A DNA stretch of 8,758 nt, from contig QIHH01000177.1 in the NCBI GenBank assembly GCA_003230195.1, positions 1-8,758 on the forward strand, read 5' to 3'. How positions within the stretch are numbered: the first letter of the stretch is position 1; each line of letters starts with the position of its first letter. The notes under the pieces were generated by a model. It saw nothing but the letters and a program-made list of their open reading frames with translations, had not been told where the DNA came from and ran no database searches. Source of the stretch: Gammaproteobacteria bacterium. Lineage in GTDB: Bacteria > Pseudomonadota > Gammaproteobacteria > SZUA-140. Position numbers and translations under genes: made by a program. Below, one piece after another: positions 1 to 7,084 of the stretch.

Positions 1-23
1 ATTTCCTGGGAGGAAAATTTGTC

Positions 24-260
24 ATGAGTACTGTTGAAGAACGCGTCAGCAAAATTGTTGTTGAACAGCTAGGTGTTAAGGAAGATGAAGTTACCAGCGA
101 AGCATCTTTTGTGGATGATCTGGGTGCCGATTCGCTCGATACCGTTGAGCTAGTGATGGCGCTTGAAGAAGAATTCGAGTGTGAAATCCCTGATGACGAA
201 GCAGAGAAGATCACCACCGTAAAGCAGGCTGTCGATTACATTAACGCTAACAATAGCTAA
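24..260 (+). CDS. acpP: Acyl carrier protein AcpP
   Basis: Small acidic carrier that holds growing acyl chains as thioesters on a 4'-phosphopantetheine arm during type II fatty-acid synthesis in the cytoplasm. The 78-residue product has the usual length of the bacterial family. The prosthetic-group motif GADSLD is present, with the modified serine at residue 37 (Ser36 after Met removal, as in E. coli). The following acidic helix (DTVELVMALEEEFE) is the recognition helix that contacts partner enzymes. The ATG start is supported by a strong Shine-Dalgarno sequence, GGGAGGA, at 8-14, nine bases upstream. It lies directly upstream of fabF, its elongation partner, and is followed by a stem-loop at 276-312 that would let it be expressed more than fabF. 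Identification is essentially certain. Confidence 0.98.
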   Translation: MSTVEERVSKIVVEQLGVKEDEVTSEASFVDDLGADSLDTVELVMALEEEFECEIPDDEAEKITTVKQAVDYINANNS

Positions 261-275
261 TCGATCTGTATGCTC

Positions 276-314
276 AGGGCCGTATTCCACCTTTTGGTGG
301 AACCGGCCTTTTGT
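276..314 (+). terminator. Stem-loop terminator/attenuator between acpP and fabF
   Basis: A 7-bp stem (TTCCACC at 285-291 with GGTGGAA at 296-302) closes a TTTT loop. It is extended by a second 5-bp stem (GGCCG 278-282 with CGGCC 304-308) across a small internal bulge. TTTT follows at 309-312. This has the shape of a rho-independent terminator. The T run is short, so partial read-through into fabF is plausible, which would explain higher acpP than fabF expression. The structure is seen in the sequence; its activity is inferred. Confidence 0.75.
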
Positions 315-378
315 ATTTCAGGGGTTCAAGAGAAAGTGTGTGTTAAATTCTTAAAGTAATGATCGGAGTGAAGATAGG

Positions 379-1620
379 ATGGCTGAGAAACGTCGTGTCG
401 TAATCACAGGGCTGGGTATGGTTTGTCCAGTTGGCTTAAATGTATCCGATTCATGGGCAAATATTTTGGCGGGTAAAAGTGGCATTCGCGCGCTAAACCA
501 TTTTGATGTTGAGCGCTTCAGTACTCGCTTTGGTGGCTCTGTCTGGGATTTTGATATCACTGCATATATGACCGCTAAACAAGCCAAGAAGATGGATCCA
601 TTCATGCACTACGGAGTGGCGGCGGGGCACCAGGCATTTATCGATTCTGGTTTAGAAGTGACTGACGAAAATGCCCACCGTATTGGTGTTTCGATCGGTT
701 CTGGTATCGGGGGTGTTTCTGGTATCGAAAAGGGTTACGACACCTTTCAGAAGAGTGGGCCTCGTCGCATCTCACCATTCTTTGTACCAAGCAATATTAT
801 CAATATGATCTCAGGAAATCTGTCGATTATGCATGGTCTGCAAGGACCGAATCTTGCGATCGTAACCGCTTGCTCAACCGGCACTCATAGTATTGGTGAT
901 GCTGCGCGCATTATCGAGTATGGTGATGCCGATGTGATGGTAGCGGGTGGTGCTGAGATGGCAACGTCACCGACAGGGCTGGGTGGTTTCTGTGCGGCAC
1001 GCGCCCTTTCTACCAATAACGATGATCCTGCAGGAGCCAGTCGTCCATGGGATCTCAATCGCGATGGCTTTGTATTGAGTGATGGTGCTGGTGTTGTCAC
1101 ACTGGAAGCGTATGAACATGCTAAGGCGCGTGGTGCTAGGATCTATGCCGAAGTGATTGGTTATGGTATGAGCGGTGATGCGTACCATATGACCTCACCA
1201 TCAGAAGGCGGTGAAGGGGCACAACGCTGCATGCAGAATGCGATGCGTAATGCTGGTATCAATCCTGAAGAGGTTGATTACATCAATGCTCACGGTACCT
1301 CCACACCAGCAGGTGATAAGGCTGAAACCAGTGCGGTTAAAACCGCCTTTGGTGATCATGCTAACAAACTTGCTGTTAGCTCAACCAAATCAATGACTGG
1401 CCATCTATTGGGTGCAGCCGGTGGCATTGAGGCGATCTTCTCGGCTCTTGCAATCTATGATCAGATTGCACCACCCACGATTAATCTTGAGACACCAGAC
1501 CCTGAGTGTGATCTTGATTTTGTACCGAAGACCGCACGTGAAATGCAGATTGATATCGCAATGTCTAACTCGTTCGGTTTTGGTGGCACTAACAGTACGT
1601 TGATCTTCAAAAAAGTTTAA
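379..1620 (+). CDS. fabF: Beta-ketoacyl-ACP synthase II
   Basis: Condensing enzyme of fatty-acid elongation: it joins malonyl-ACP to an acyl-enzyme intermediate with loss of CO2. In E. coli the family member also elongates palmitoleate to cis-vaccenate and sets thermal control of unsaturation. The 413-residue length equals that of E. coli FabF. The thiolase-fold catalytic set is complete: Cys165 in the TACSTGTHS nucleophile motif, His305 in NAHGTSTPAGD, and Lys337 and His342 in STKSMTGHLLGAAGG. The C-terminal GFGGTN loop, with the gating Phe at 401, is intact. The ATG start is preceded by GGAG at 365-368. It sits 118 bp after acpP, as in most gammaproteobacteria. The C-terminus FGFGGTNSTLIFKKV is typical FabF rather than FabB. 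Confidence 0.97.
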   Translation: MAEKRRVVITGLGMVCPVGLNVSDSWANILAGKSGIRALNHFDVERFSTRFGGSVWDFDITAYMTAKQAKKMDPFMHYGVAAGHQAFIDSGLEVTDENAHRIGVSIGSGIGGVSGIEKGYDTFQKSGPRRISPFFVPSNIINMISGNLSIMHGLQGPNLAIVTACSTGTHSIGDAARIIEYGDADVMVAGGAEMATSPTGLGGFCAARALSTNNDDPAGASRPWDLNRDGFVLSDGAGVVTLEAYEHAKARGARIYAEVIGYGMSGDAYHMTSPSEGGEGAQRCMQNAMRNAGINPEEVDYINAHGTSTPAGDKAETSAVKTAFGDHANKLAVSSTKSMTGHLLGAAGGIEAIFSALAIYDQIAPPTINLETPDPECDLDFVPKTAREMQIDIAMSNSFGFGGTNSTLIFKKV

Positions 1621-1668
1621 TTCAATGTCCGGCTGCATCAACGCAGTCCACCATACTAAAATAATACT

Positions 1669-3084
1669 ATGGTGAATAAAAAAAATCGTAGCAGCCGTGA
1701 TGACAACGCCGTTAAGTACAGAGAATGTACAGCGGCGCCGGATTTAATTGCACTCCATCAGGCTCATCCTGATCGTTACCCCTATCTGTTGCAAAGTGTT
1801 GCCGCGGGTCCCATTCAAGCTCGCTTCGATATTCTATTTTCGCATCCCGGTGAAACATTAGCACTACAGCTAAATGGCACATTGCAACAAGACGAGCAGG
1901 CGCTGGCTGATCATGATTTTCTAAAGCAACTCGATGTTTGGTGGCAACAAGAAGCCTGTGAGTGTGACCACACACTTGAACTCCCTTTTTATGGCGGCTG
2001 GTTTCTTTACCTGAGTTATGAACTGGCTTCACAGGTGGAGCCAAATTTAAAGCTGCCGATGGAGGGCTTTGTAAAACAATTGCCAATTGCCTATGCGACG
2101 CGTATTCCGGCGGCGATCATCAGAGACCACCATCACAACAAAAATTGGCTAATTGCTGAGAGTGGCCATGCTGAACTGCTGGATGTGATGCAGCAAGATG
2201 TCGAGGCATTAACACCATCAGAGATGCAAATAGCAGATATGCCTTTTGTGACAGCGCTTATTGAAGATGAGCCATCACGTTACCTGAATGCTGTCGACAA
2301 GGTTAAGCAGTATATTATTGATGGCGATGTGTTTCAGGTTAATTTATCACGTGAATGGCGCGGTGATATTGTTGCTGGTATCTCGGTTACTGATATTTAT
2401 CGCAAACTATGTCAACACAATCCAGCTCCTTTCGCAGGCCTTGCCTGTTACCAGGATACTGCGGTGATTAGTTCATCGCCCGAGCGACTGGTCGATCTGA
2501 ACGATGGACAGCTATCGACACGCCCAATTGCTGGAACGCGCCCACGTGCAAGTAATGATAGTGATGACCAGGCGCTCTCTGCAACATTGCTGCAGCACCC
2601 TAAAGAACGTGCAGAACATATTATGCTGATCGACCTTGAACGCAATGACCTTGGGCGTGTGTGTGAGCCCGGTACCATTGAAGTGGATGAATTTATGGTG
2701 CTTGAATCTTATGCACATGTGCATCATATCGTCTCCAATGTGCGTGGTAGCAAACGCCAGGCGGTGACGCCAGGTGAAATCATCCGCGCGCTATTTCCGG
2801 GCGGCACGATTACCGGTTGCCCTAAAGTACGCTGTATGGAAATTATTGCGGAATTGGAGCAGACTACCCGTGGCCCTTATACTGGTGCGATGGGCTACCT
2901 TAACCGTGACGGCAATATGGATCTCAATATTTTGATTCGAACCATCGTCACAGAAGGTCGGACACTTAGCCTGCGTGCTGGCGCTGGCATTGTTGCAGAT
3001 TCCAATGCCGCTGCAGAACTGATTGAGACACGTATTAAAGCACGTGGCTTGCTGTGTGCGCTGGGTGTGAATGATGCTGATTAA
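1669..3084 (+). CDS. pabB: Aminodeoxychorismate synthase component I
   Basis: Chorismate-binding subunit that, with a glutaminase partner (PabA), converts chorismate to 4-amino-4-deoxychorismate, the first committed step to p-aminobenzoate and folate. At 471 residues it is slightly longer than E. coli PabB (453). The N-terminal anthranilate-synthase-I-like region includes YGGWFLYLSYELA. The chorismate-binding domain follows, with SSSPERL, PIAGTRPR (286-293), ERNDLGRV, HVHHIVS (350-356), PGGTITGCPK (377-386) and the terminal ELIETRIKARG. Residue 288 is Ala, as in TrpE, where E. coli PabB has the Lys nucleophile (PIKGT). The product could therefore be read as TrpE-like, but its 14-bp overlap with pabC strongly favours the PABA role. 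No pabA is in the window. The start is the first ATG; no clear Shine-Dalgarno is visible and GTG at 1672 is an alternative. Confidence 0.9.
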   Translation: MVNKKNRSSRDDNAVKYRECTAAPDLIALHQAHPDRYPYLLQSVAAGPIQARFDILFSHPGETLALQLNGTLQQDEQALADHDFLKQLDVWWQQEACECDHTLELPFYGGWFLYLSYELASQVEPNLKLPMEGFVKQLPIAYATRIPAAIIRDHHHNKNWLIAESGHAELLDVMQQDVEALTPSEMQIADMPFVTALIEDEPSRYLNAVDKVKQYIIDGDVFQVNLSREWRGDIVAGISVTDIYRKLCQHNPAPFAGLACYQDTAVISSSPERLVDLNDGQLSTRPIAGTRPRASNDSDDQALSATLLQHPKERAEHIMLIDLERNDLGRVCEPGTIEVDEFMVLESYAHVHHIVSNVRGSKRQAVTPGEIIRALFPGGTITGCPKVRCMEIIAELEQTTRGPYTGAMGYLNRDGNMDLNILIRTIVTEGRTLSLRAGAGIVADSNAAAELIETRIKARGLLCALGVNDAD

Positions 3085-3898
3085 CGGCATCGCGACAGAG
3101 CTGTTACATGCCAGTGACCGTGGCCTGCAATATGGTGATGGTCTGTTTGAAACCATTGCGGTGGTCGATGGTGAACCACAATTATGGGGCGCGCACATAG
3201 CGCGTCTCGCCACAGGGTGTGAAGTGCTACAGTTACCACCACCTGATGGCGAGCTGTTATTACAGGAGGCACGGCAACTCTGTGCCGCAAGTGAAAAAGC
3301 CATCCTGAAGATCATCATAACGCGAGGGAGCGGTGGGCGTGGTTATCGCTTCCCAGAAACCGTTGCAGCGACACGCCTGCTCTCTGTGCATCCGTGGCCA
3401 GATTATCCGCGCAGACACTATCAGCACGGTATCACCGCGATGGTCTGTGATACGCGCCTCGCGAGTCATTCCACACTAGCCGGGATTAAACATCTCAATC
3501 GTCTGGAGCAGGTGTTGGCACGCAATGAGTGGCAAGGCAGTGATGTTCACGAAGGGTTGATGTTAGACAGTCATGGCAATGTAATAGAGGGAACAATGAG
3601 TAATCTTTTTATCATCGAAGGCGACACACTTATCACCCCCGAACTGAATGAATGCGGTATCAATGGTGTGATGCGAGAAACGGTATTGGTATTAGCGGCT
3701 CAGCTAAATATCACAACCCGTATCGAGAGCATCTCGCTCACGCGCTTAAAGGCTGCCTCAGCCTGCTTTGTCACCAATAGCATCATTGGCCTATGGCCGC
3801 TACGCACGCTTGATGATATAACCTATCAACAGGCTAAAATCACACAAGACTTGATCCATACACTTAGCGAGCAACGCTTAATAACGATAACAACCTGA
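3071..3898 (+). CDS. pabC: Aminodeoxychorismate lyase
   Basis: PLP enzyme (fold type IV, branched-chain aminotransferase superfamily) that splits 4-amino-4-deoxychorismate into p-aminobenzoate and pyruvate in the cytoplasm. The 275-residue length fits the family (E. coli 269). The N-terminus MMLING aligns with the family start, followed by SDRGLQYGDGLFET, the usual opening. The Schiff-base lysine is Lys140 in IKHLNRLEQVL, and Glu173 in EGTMSNLFI is the conserved cofactor-contacting acid. TRGSGGRGYRFP is also characteristic. The start codon lies inside the end of pabB (14-bp overlap), which suggests translational coupling; a second ATG at 3074 is nearly equivalent. The gene is followed after 2 bp by mltG. 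All catalytic residues are present. Confidence 0.95.
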   Translation: MMLINGIATELLHASDRGLQYGDGLFETIAVVDGEPQLWGAHIARLATGCEVLQLPPPDGELLLQEARQLCAASEKAILKIIITRGSGGRGYRFPETVAATRLLSVHPWPDYPRRHYQHGITAMVCDTRLASHSTLAGIKHLNRLEQVLARNEWQGSDVHEGLMLDSHGNVIEGTMSNLFIIEGDTLITPELNECGINGVMRETVLVLAAQLNITTRIESISLTRLKAASACFVTNSIIGLWPLRTLDDITYQQAKITQDLIHTLSEQRLITITT

Positions 3899-3900
3899 CG

Positions 3901-4929
3901 ATGATGAATGTAATTGGAAAATTAATCGGCTTTGTGCTGCTGCTCGTCAGCTTTGTTGGTGGCTGGTTTGCACTTGAATTCCAGACATTTAACCGTGGCT
4001 CTCTTTCAAACACGACCTTTGCCCCCTTGAGTTACACCGTTAAACAGGGTGCTAACCTCTCATCCGTCGCCAATGAACTGCAGCAACAAGGATTGATGGA
4101 TCACCCTCGTTACTGGGTCTGGTTCGCTAGGTGGAAAGGGCAGGCCGATAAAATCAAGGCAGGGGAATATGCGATTTCACCGCAGATGACACCGGGGCAG
4201 TTACTGGCACTGTTTGTCTCTGGCAAGGTGATTGATTACAGCTTAACCATCCCTGAAGGGTGGACCTTTCGTCAGATGATTAAGGCGCTGCATCAACACG
4301 ATAAAATCAAAAAGACACTACTTGATGGTAATGGAAAGTTACTGGATAACGAGGTGCTCATGACACGTCTGCAACTACCAGGAAAGCACCCAGAAGGGAT
4401 GTTTTATCCAGACACCTATCATTTCACCAATAATACGACTGATGTGGCGGTGCTACAGCGCGCCTTTAAACAGATGCAGCAACGTCTGGATGATGAATGG
4501 CAAAGCCGCACGCCCAATTTACCCTATAAAAATAGCTATGAAGCGTTGATCATGGCATCGATTATTGAAAAAGAGACTGCCGCGCCAGAAGAACGTGAAC
4601 AGATTGCGGGGGTTTTTGTGCGCCGACTGAATAAACGGATGCGGCTGCAGACCGACCCCACTGTTATTTATGGATTAGGGGAAAGCTTTGATGGCAATAT
4701 TCGCAAGCGTGACCTGAGAGCGATGAACCCTTATAATACCTATAAAATAAAAGGGCTGCCGCCAACACCGATCGCGCTGCCAGGTGGTGACTCGATCTAT
4801 GCCGCGCTCCATCCTGCTCTAGGCAAGACCCTCTATTTTGTCTCACGTGGTGACGGCACCCATAAGTTCTCAGAGACCAATGAGGAACACAATGTAGCAG
4901 TTAGAAAGTATCAGTTAAAAAAGCGCTAA
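3901..4929 (+). CDS. mltG: Endolytic murein transglycosylase MltG (YceG-like)
   Basis: Inner-membrane lytic transglycosylase that cleaves nascent glycan strands within the chain and is thought to act as a terminase for peptidoglycan polymerisation. The 342-residue length matches E. coli (340). A single N-terminal membrane segment spans about residues 7-26 (LIGFVLLLVSFVGGWFALEF), placing the rest in the periplasm. A LysM-like subdomain (YTVKQGANLSSVANELQQQG) comes next, then the YceG catalytic domain with ASIIEKET (Glu223 and Glu225; one is the expected catalytic glutamate), RLQTDPTVIYG (248-258) and NPYNTYKIKGLPPTPIA near the C-terminus. It starts two bases after the pabC stop with no obvious ribosome-binding site, so coupled translation is likely. 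ATG codons at 3901 and 3904 are both possible. Confidence 0.95.
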   Translation: MMNVIGKLIGFVLLLVSFVGGWFALEFQTFNRGSLSNTTFAPLSYTVKQGANLSSVANELQQQGLMDHPRYWVWFARWKGQADKIKAGEYAISPQMTPGQLLALFVSGKVIDYSLTIPEGWTFRQMIKALHQHDKIKKTLLDGNGKLLDNEVLMTRLQLPGKHPEGMFYPDTYHFTNNTTDVAVLQRAFKQMQQRLDDEWQSRTPNLPYKNSYEALIMASIIEKETAAPEEREQIAGVFVRRLNKRMRLQTDPTVIYGLGESFDGNIRKRDLRAMNPYNTYKIKGLPPTPIALPGGDSIYAALHPALGKTLYFVSRGDGTHKFSETNEEHNVAVRKYQLKKR

Positions 4930-4957
4930 GCTTAACGTGTATGAGTCGCATAAATAT

Positions 4958-5605
4958 ATGAACATAAAATTACCACGTGGCCGTTTTATCACCGTTGAAG
5001 GGACTGAAGGGGTTGGTAAAAGCAGCAATATTGCCTTTATTCAAGAGACCTTACAAAAGGCTGGCATCGAGGTTGTGGTGACTCGTGAACCGGGAGGCAC
5101 CCCATTAGGTGAAGAGGTGCGTGAACTGCTGCTCGATCACCGTCACACCGGTATGAGTTCAGATGCAGAGCTGCTGTTGATGTTTGCCGCGCGTGCGCAA
5201 CATATTGAGCAAGTGATTCAACCGGCGCTTAATCAAGGGCAGTGGGTGTTGTGTGACCGTTTTACCGATGCCACGTATGCCTACCAGGGCGGAGGACGCG
5301 GCATATCTAATGAGCGTATCGCCACCCTTGAAAGCTGGGTGCAGGGTACACTACGCCCTGATATTACGGTGCTGCTTGATCTACCCGTTGAGATTGGACT
5401 AGCACGAGCGGGTGCACGCGGAGCCGCAGACCGCTTTGAGAAAGAGCAGCAGACCTTTTTTGAGCAGGTGCGTAACGCCTATCTCGTACAGGCACAAAAG
5501 AGCCCGCAGCGTTATCGTATTATCGATGCATCACGAACACTGGAAGCCGTGCAGCAGAAAATCGCAAGGGTGTTACAGCTTATATTAGAGGAGCATCGCG
5601 GATGA
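4958..5605 (+). CDS. tmk: Thymidylate kinase
   Basis: Phosphorylates dTMP to dTDP with ATP, an essential cytoplasmic step in dTTP supply. From this ATG the product is 215 residues, close to E. coli Tmk (213). The Walker A P-loop GTEGVGKS lies at residues 15-22. The DRF motif at 100-102 begins DRFTDATYAYQGGGRG, which binds the nucleotide base and phosphates. The LID region with RGAADRFEKE (about 154-163) follows. The frame stays open back to GTG at 4937, which would add seven residues (VYESHKY). I chose ATG 4958 because family members begin only a few residues before the P-loop strand; neither start has a clear Shine-Dalgarno. The end overlaps holB by 4 bp (ATGA). Confidence 0.95.
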   Translation: MNIKLPRGRFITVEGTEGVGKSSNIAFIQETLQKAGIEVVVTREPGGTPLGEEVRELLLDHRHTGMSSDAELLLMFAARAQHIEQVIQPALNQGQWVLCDRFTDATYAYQGGGRGISNERIATLESWVQGTLRPDITVLLDLPVEIGLARAGARGAADRFEKEQQTFFEQVRNAYLVQAQKSPQRYRIIDASRTLEAVQQKIARVLQLILEEHRG

Positions 5606-6582
5606 GTGCCGCACTGCCATGGCATCAGTCGCAGTGGGATAACCTGCTGTCTCGTATTGCTCAGGATAACCTGCCCCATGCGCTGCTGTTGACTGGGCGA
5701 CGTGGCGTCGGCAAACAGCGTTTAGCACTGCAACTTGCAGCACGACTACTCTGTACCGAGGATCAGCCCGAACCCTGTGGTCAGTGTAAAGGGTGTCGCC
5801 TGATCTTAGCTGGCACTCATCCTGATTTAAAGGTGATACAACCACCAGAAGATAAAAGCGTTATCAGTGTCGACCAGATACGTGAATTAACCCACTATCT
5901 GTCACTCACCGCACTGTGTGGCGGTTACCAGGTGGTGCTGATCTCTCCGGCAGATGCAATGAACGTTAATGCGGCCAATAGTCTGTTAAAAACGCTCGAA
6001 GAGCCTCCTGCCAATACCTTGATGCTGTTGATGAGTGATCGGCCATCAGCGCTTACCGCTACTATCCGTAGCCGCTGCCAACTCATTAGCTTTGGAAAAC
6101 CAGCACAGGATATTGCACTGGCCTGGTTAAAGACCCAACAGCCAGAGCTGGATGCCAATATCGCCAACATAGCCCTTGAACTGGCTGATGGTGCACCGCT
6201 TCGTGCGGCTGAGATGGTTGCGCAAGGGGGCCTTAATCAACGCACTGAAATGCTCGATGACCTTGAACAAATTGTGGCAGGGCGTTGTGATCCAATTGAA
6301 ATTGCTAAGAAATGGCTAAAGTTAGGGAAAAAAGAATCGTTATATTGGGTATATGGATGGCTGGTCGATATGGTACGCATGAAGGTGGTAAATCAAGCAC
6401 CATACCTTACAAATACCGATATTGCACCACGCCTGAGTAAGATTGCAGCCAAAATTGAGCTTTCATTGCTCTACAAAAGGCTGGACCAGGTCAGTGAGGC
6501 GCTTAGACTGGAGGATAATCCCTCTCTCAATGCTGAACTCTTATTAGAAGGGGTGTTGATTGGCTGGACACCGCGGCGCTGA
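5602..6582 (+). CDS. holB: DNA polymerase III subunit delta'
   Basis: Delta' subunit of the clamp loader, which with delta and tau/gamma opens and loads the beta sliding clamp. The 326-residue length is close to E. coli HolB (334). The AAA+ fold is clear: a P-loop-like TGRRGVGKQ (Lys38), a zinc-binding cluster of Cys51, 59, 62 and 65 (CGQCKGC), AGTHPD, the NAANSLLKTLEEPPAN helix, and the SRC motif at 157-159, whose Arg158 is the trans-acting arginine finger for a neighbouring ATPase subunit. Unlike E. coli delta', the P-loop lysine is kept, although the following Ser/Thr is Gln. A good Shine-Dalgarno, AGAGGAG (5587-5593), lies inside tmk eight bases before the ATG, and the two genes overlap by 4 bp. 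Confidence 0.95.
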   Translation: MSAALPWHQSQWDNLLSRIAQDNLPHALLLTGRRGVGKQRLALQLAARLLCTEDQPEPCGQCKGCRLILAGTHPDLKVIQPPEDKSVISVDQIRELTHYLSLTALCGGYQVVLISPADAMNVNAANSLLKTLEEPPANTLMLLMSDRPSALTATIRSRCQLISFGKPAQDIALAWLKTQQPELDANIANIALELADGAPLRAAEMVAQGGLNQRTEMLDDLEQIVAGRCDPIEIAKKWLKLGKKESLYWVYGWLVDMVRMKVVNQAPYLTNTDIAPRLSKIAAKIELSLLYKRLDQVSEALRLEDNPSLNAELLLEGVLIGWTPRR

Positions 6583-6627
6583 AGCCTTAACAAACTAGGT
6601 TAAAACAGGAACGGATTAGCGTAGACA

Positions 6628-6981
6628 ATGGCTGAAGAGAAGAAATCAAGACAAGGGATTTTATCTCTCGCAATAAAAGACAAGGGGGCACTCTATGCCG
6701 CTTATATGCCATTTTTGCTCGGTGGTGGTCTCTTTATTCCTTCCAATAAACCTTACAAACTTGGTGATGAAATCTTCATGTTGCTCACTTTGATGAACGA
6801 AACAGAAAAAATGCCAGTTGTCGGGCGTGTTGCCTGGATTAATCCCATTGGAGCACAAGGAAATCGTATCGCAGGCATCGGAGTGCAGTTTACTGACAAA
6901 GATGGTGAAGCCGTTCGCAACCAGATTGAAACTTATCTTGCTGGAGCCGCAAAGTCTGAGCGCATGACTCATACCATGTAA
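6628..6981 (+). CDS. pilZ: Type IV pilus PilZ-domain protein
   Basis: Small cytoplasmic protein of the PilZ family, whose founding member is needed for type IV pilus assembly in Pseudomonas and Xanthomonas, where it contacts the PilB extension ATPase and FimX. The 117-residue product is a single PilZ beta-barrel containing GILSLAIKDKGALYAAYMPF, GGGLFIPSNKPYKLGDE, VVGRVAWINP and GIGVQF, with the C-terminal ETYLAGAAKSERMTHTM tail seen in pseudomonad PilZ. The c-di-GMP signature (RxxxR plus D/NxSxxG) is absent, so it belongs to the non-binding founding class. It lies between holB and tatD, the same place as in Pseudomonas. The 45-bp gap before it contains only a weak, distant AGGA. No other pilus genes are in the window. 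Confidence 0.92.
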   Translation: MAEEKKSRQGILSLAIKDKGALYAAYMPFLLGGGLFIPSNKPYKLGDEIFMLLTLMNETEKMPVVGRVAWINPIGAQGNRIAGIGVQFTDKDGEAVRNQIETYLAGAAKSERMTHTM

Positions 6982-7004
6982 ATTGCTTAACTGGTTTTTC
7001 ACTG

Positions 7005-7033
7005 ATGGCATTCAGGCCGCAGCACGCTATAAT
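7005..7033 (+). promoter_or_regulatory. Candidate sigma-70 promoter for tatD
   Basis: A perfect TATAAT -10 box lies at 7028-7033. Seventeen bases upstream is ATGGCA (7005-7010), a four-of-six match to TTGACA. Transcription would begin near 7040, giving a leader of about 45 bases before the tatD ATG. This could give tatD expression independent of the upstream operon. It is a sequence match only. Confidence 0.4.
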
Positions 7034-7043
7034 CGAGTGCTGC
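7019..7043. repeat. Perfect inverted repeat around the tatD -10 box
   Basis: GCAGCAC (7019-7025) and GTGCTGC (7037-7043) form a perfect 7-bp dyad with an 11-base spacer that contains the TATAAT box. No T run follows on either strand, so it does not look like an intrinsic terminator. It could be an operator for a dimeric regulator or an RNA hairpin in the pilZ–tatD transcript. Confidence 0.5.
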
Positions 7044-7071
7044 AAAACACCGTTCAATTCATCATCAAAAC

Positions 7072-7076
7072 AGGGA
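7072..7076 (+). promoter_or_regulatory. Ribosome-binding site that fixes the tatD start
   Basis: AGGGA eight bases before ATG 7085 is a well-placed Shine-Dalgarno. It favours that ATG over the in-frame TTG at 6983, which would add 34 residues with no family similarity. Confidence 0.7.
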
Positions 7077-7084
7077 AACCTACC

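Noticed and set aside
318..378. Possible promoter for fabF in the acpP–fabF gap
   Set aside because: The region is AT-rich with several loose -10-like hexamers, but no convincing -35/-10 pair at proper spacing.
1712..2086. 124-codon minus-strand open frame inside pabB
   Set aside because: Fully antisense to pabB, no recognisable domain; a shadow frame.
2791..3318. 175-codon minus-strand open frame across the pabB/pabC junction
   Set aside because: Lies antisense to two genes with complete motif sets and reads as low-complexity Ser/Arg/Cys-rich shadow sequence with no domain.
4937..4957. GTG 4937 as the tmk start
   Set aside because: It adds seven residues without a better ribosome-binding site; ATG 4958 gives the usual short N-terminus before the P-loop. 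Not fully excluded.
6983..7084. TTG 6983 as the tatD start, giving 34 extra residues
   Set aside because: ATG 7085 has a well-placed AGGGA and begins MSLIDSHCH as family members do; the extra segment contains the candidate promoter and dyad.
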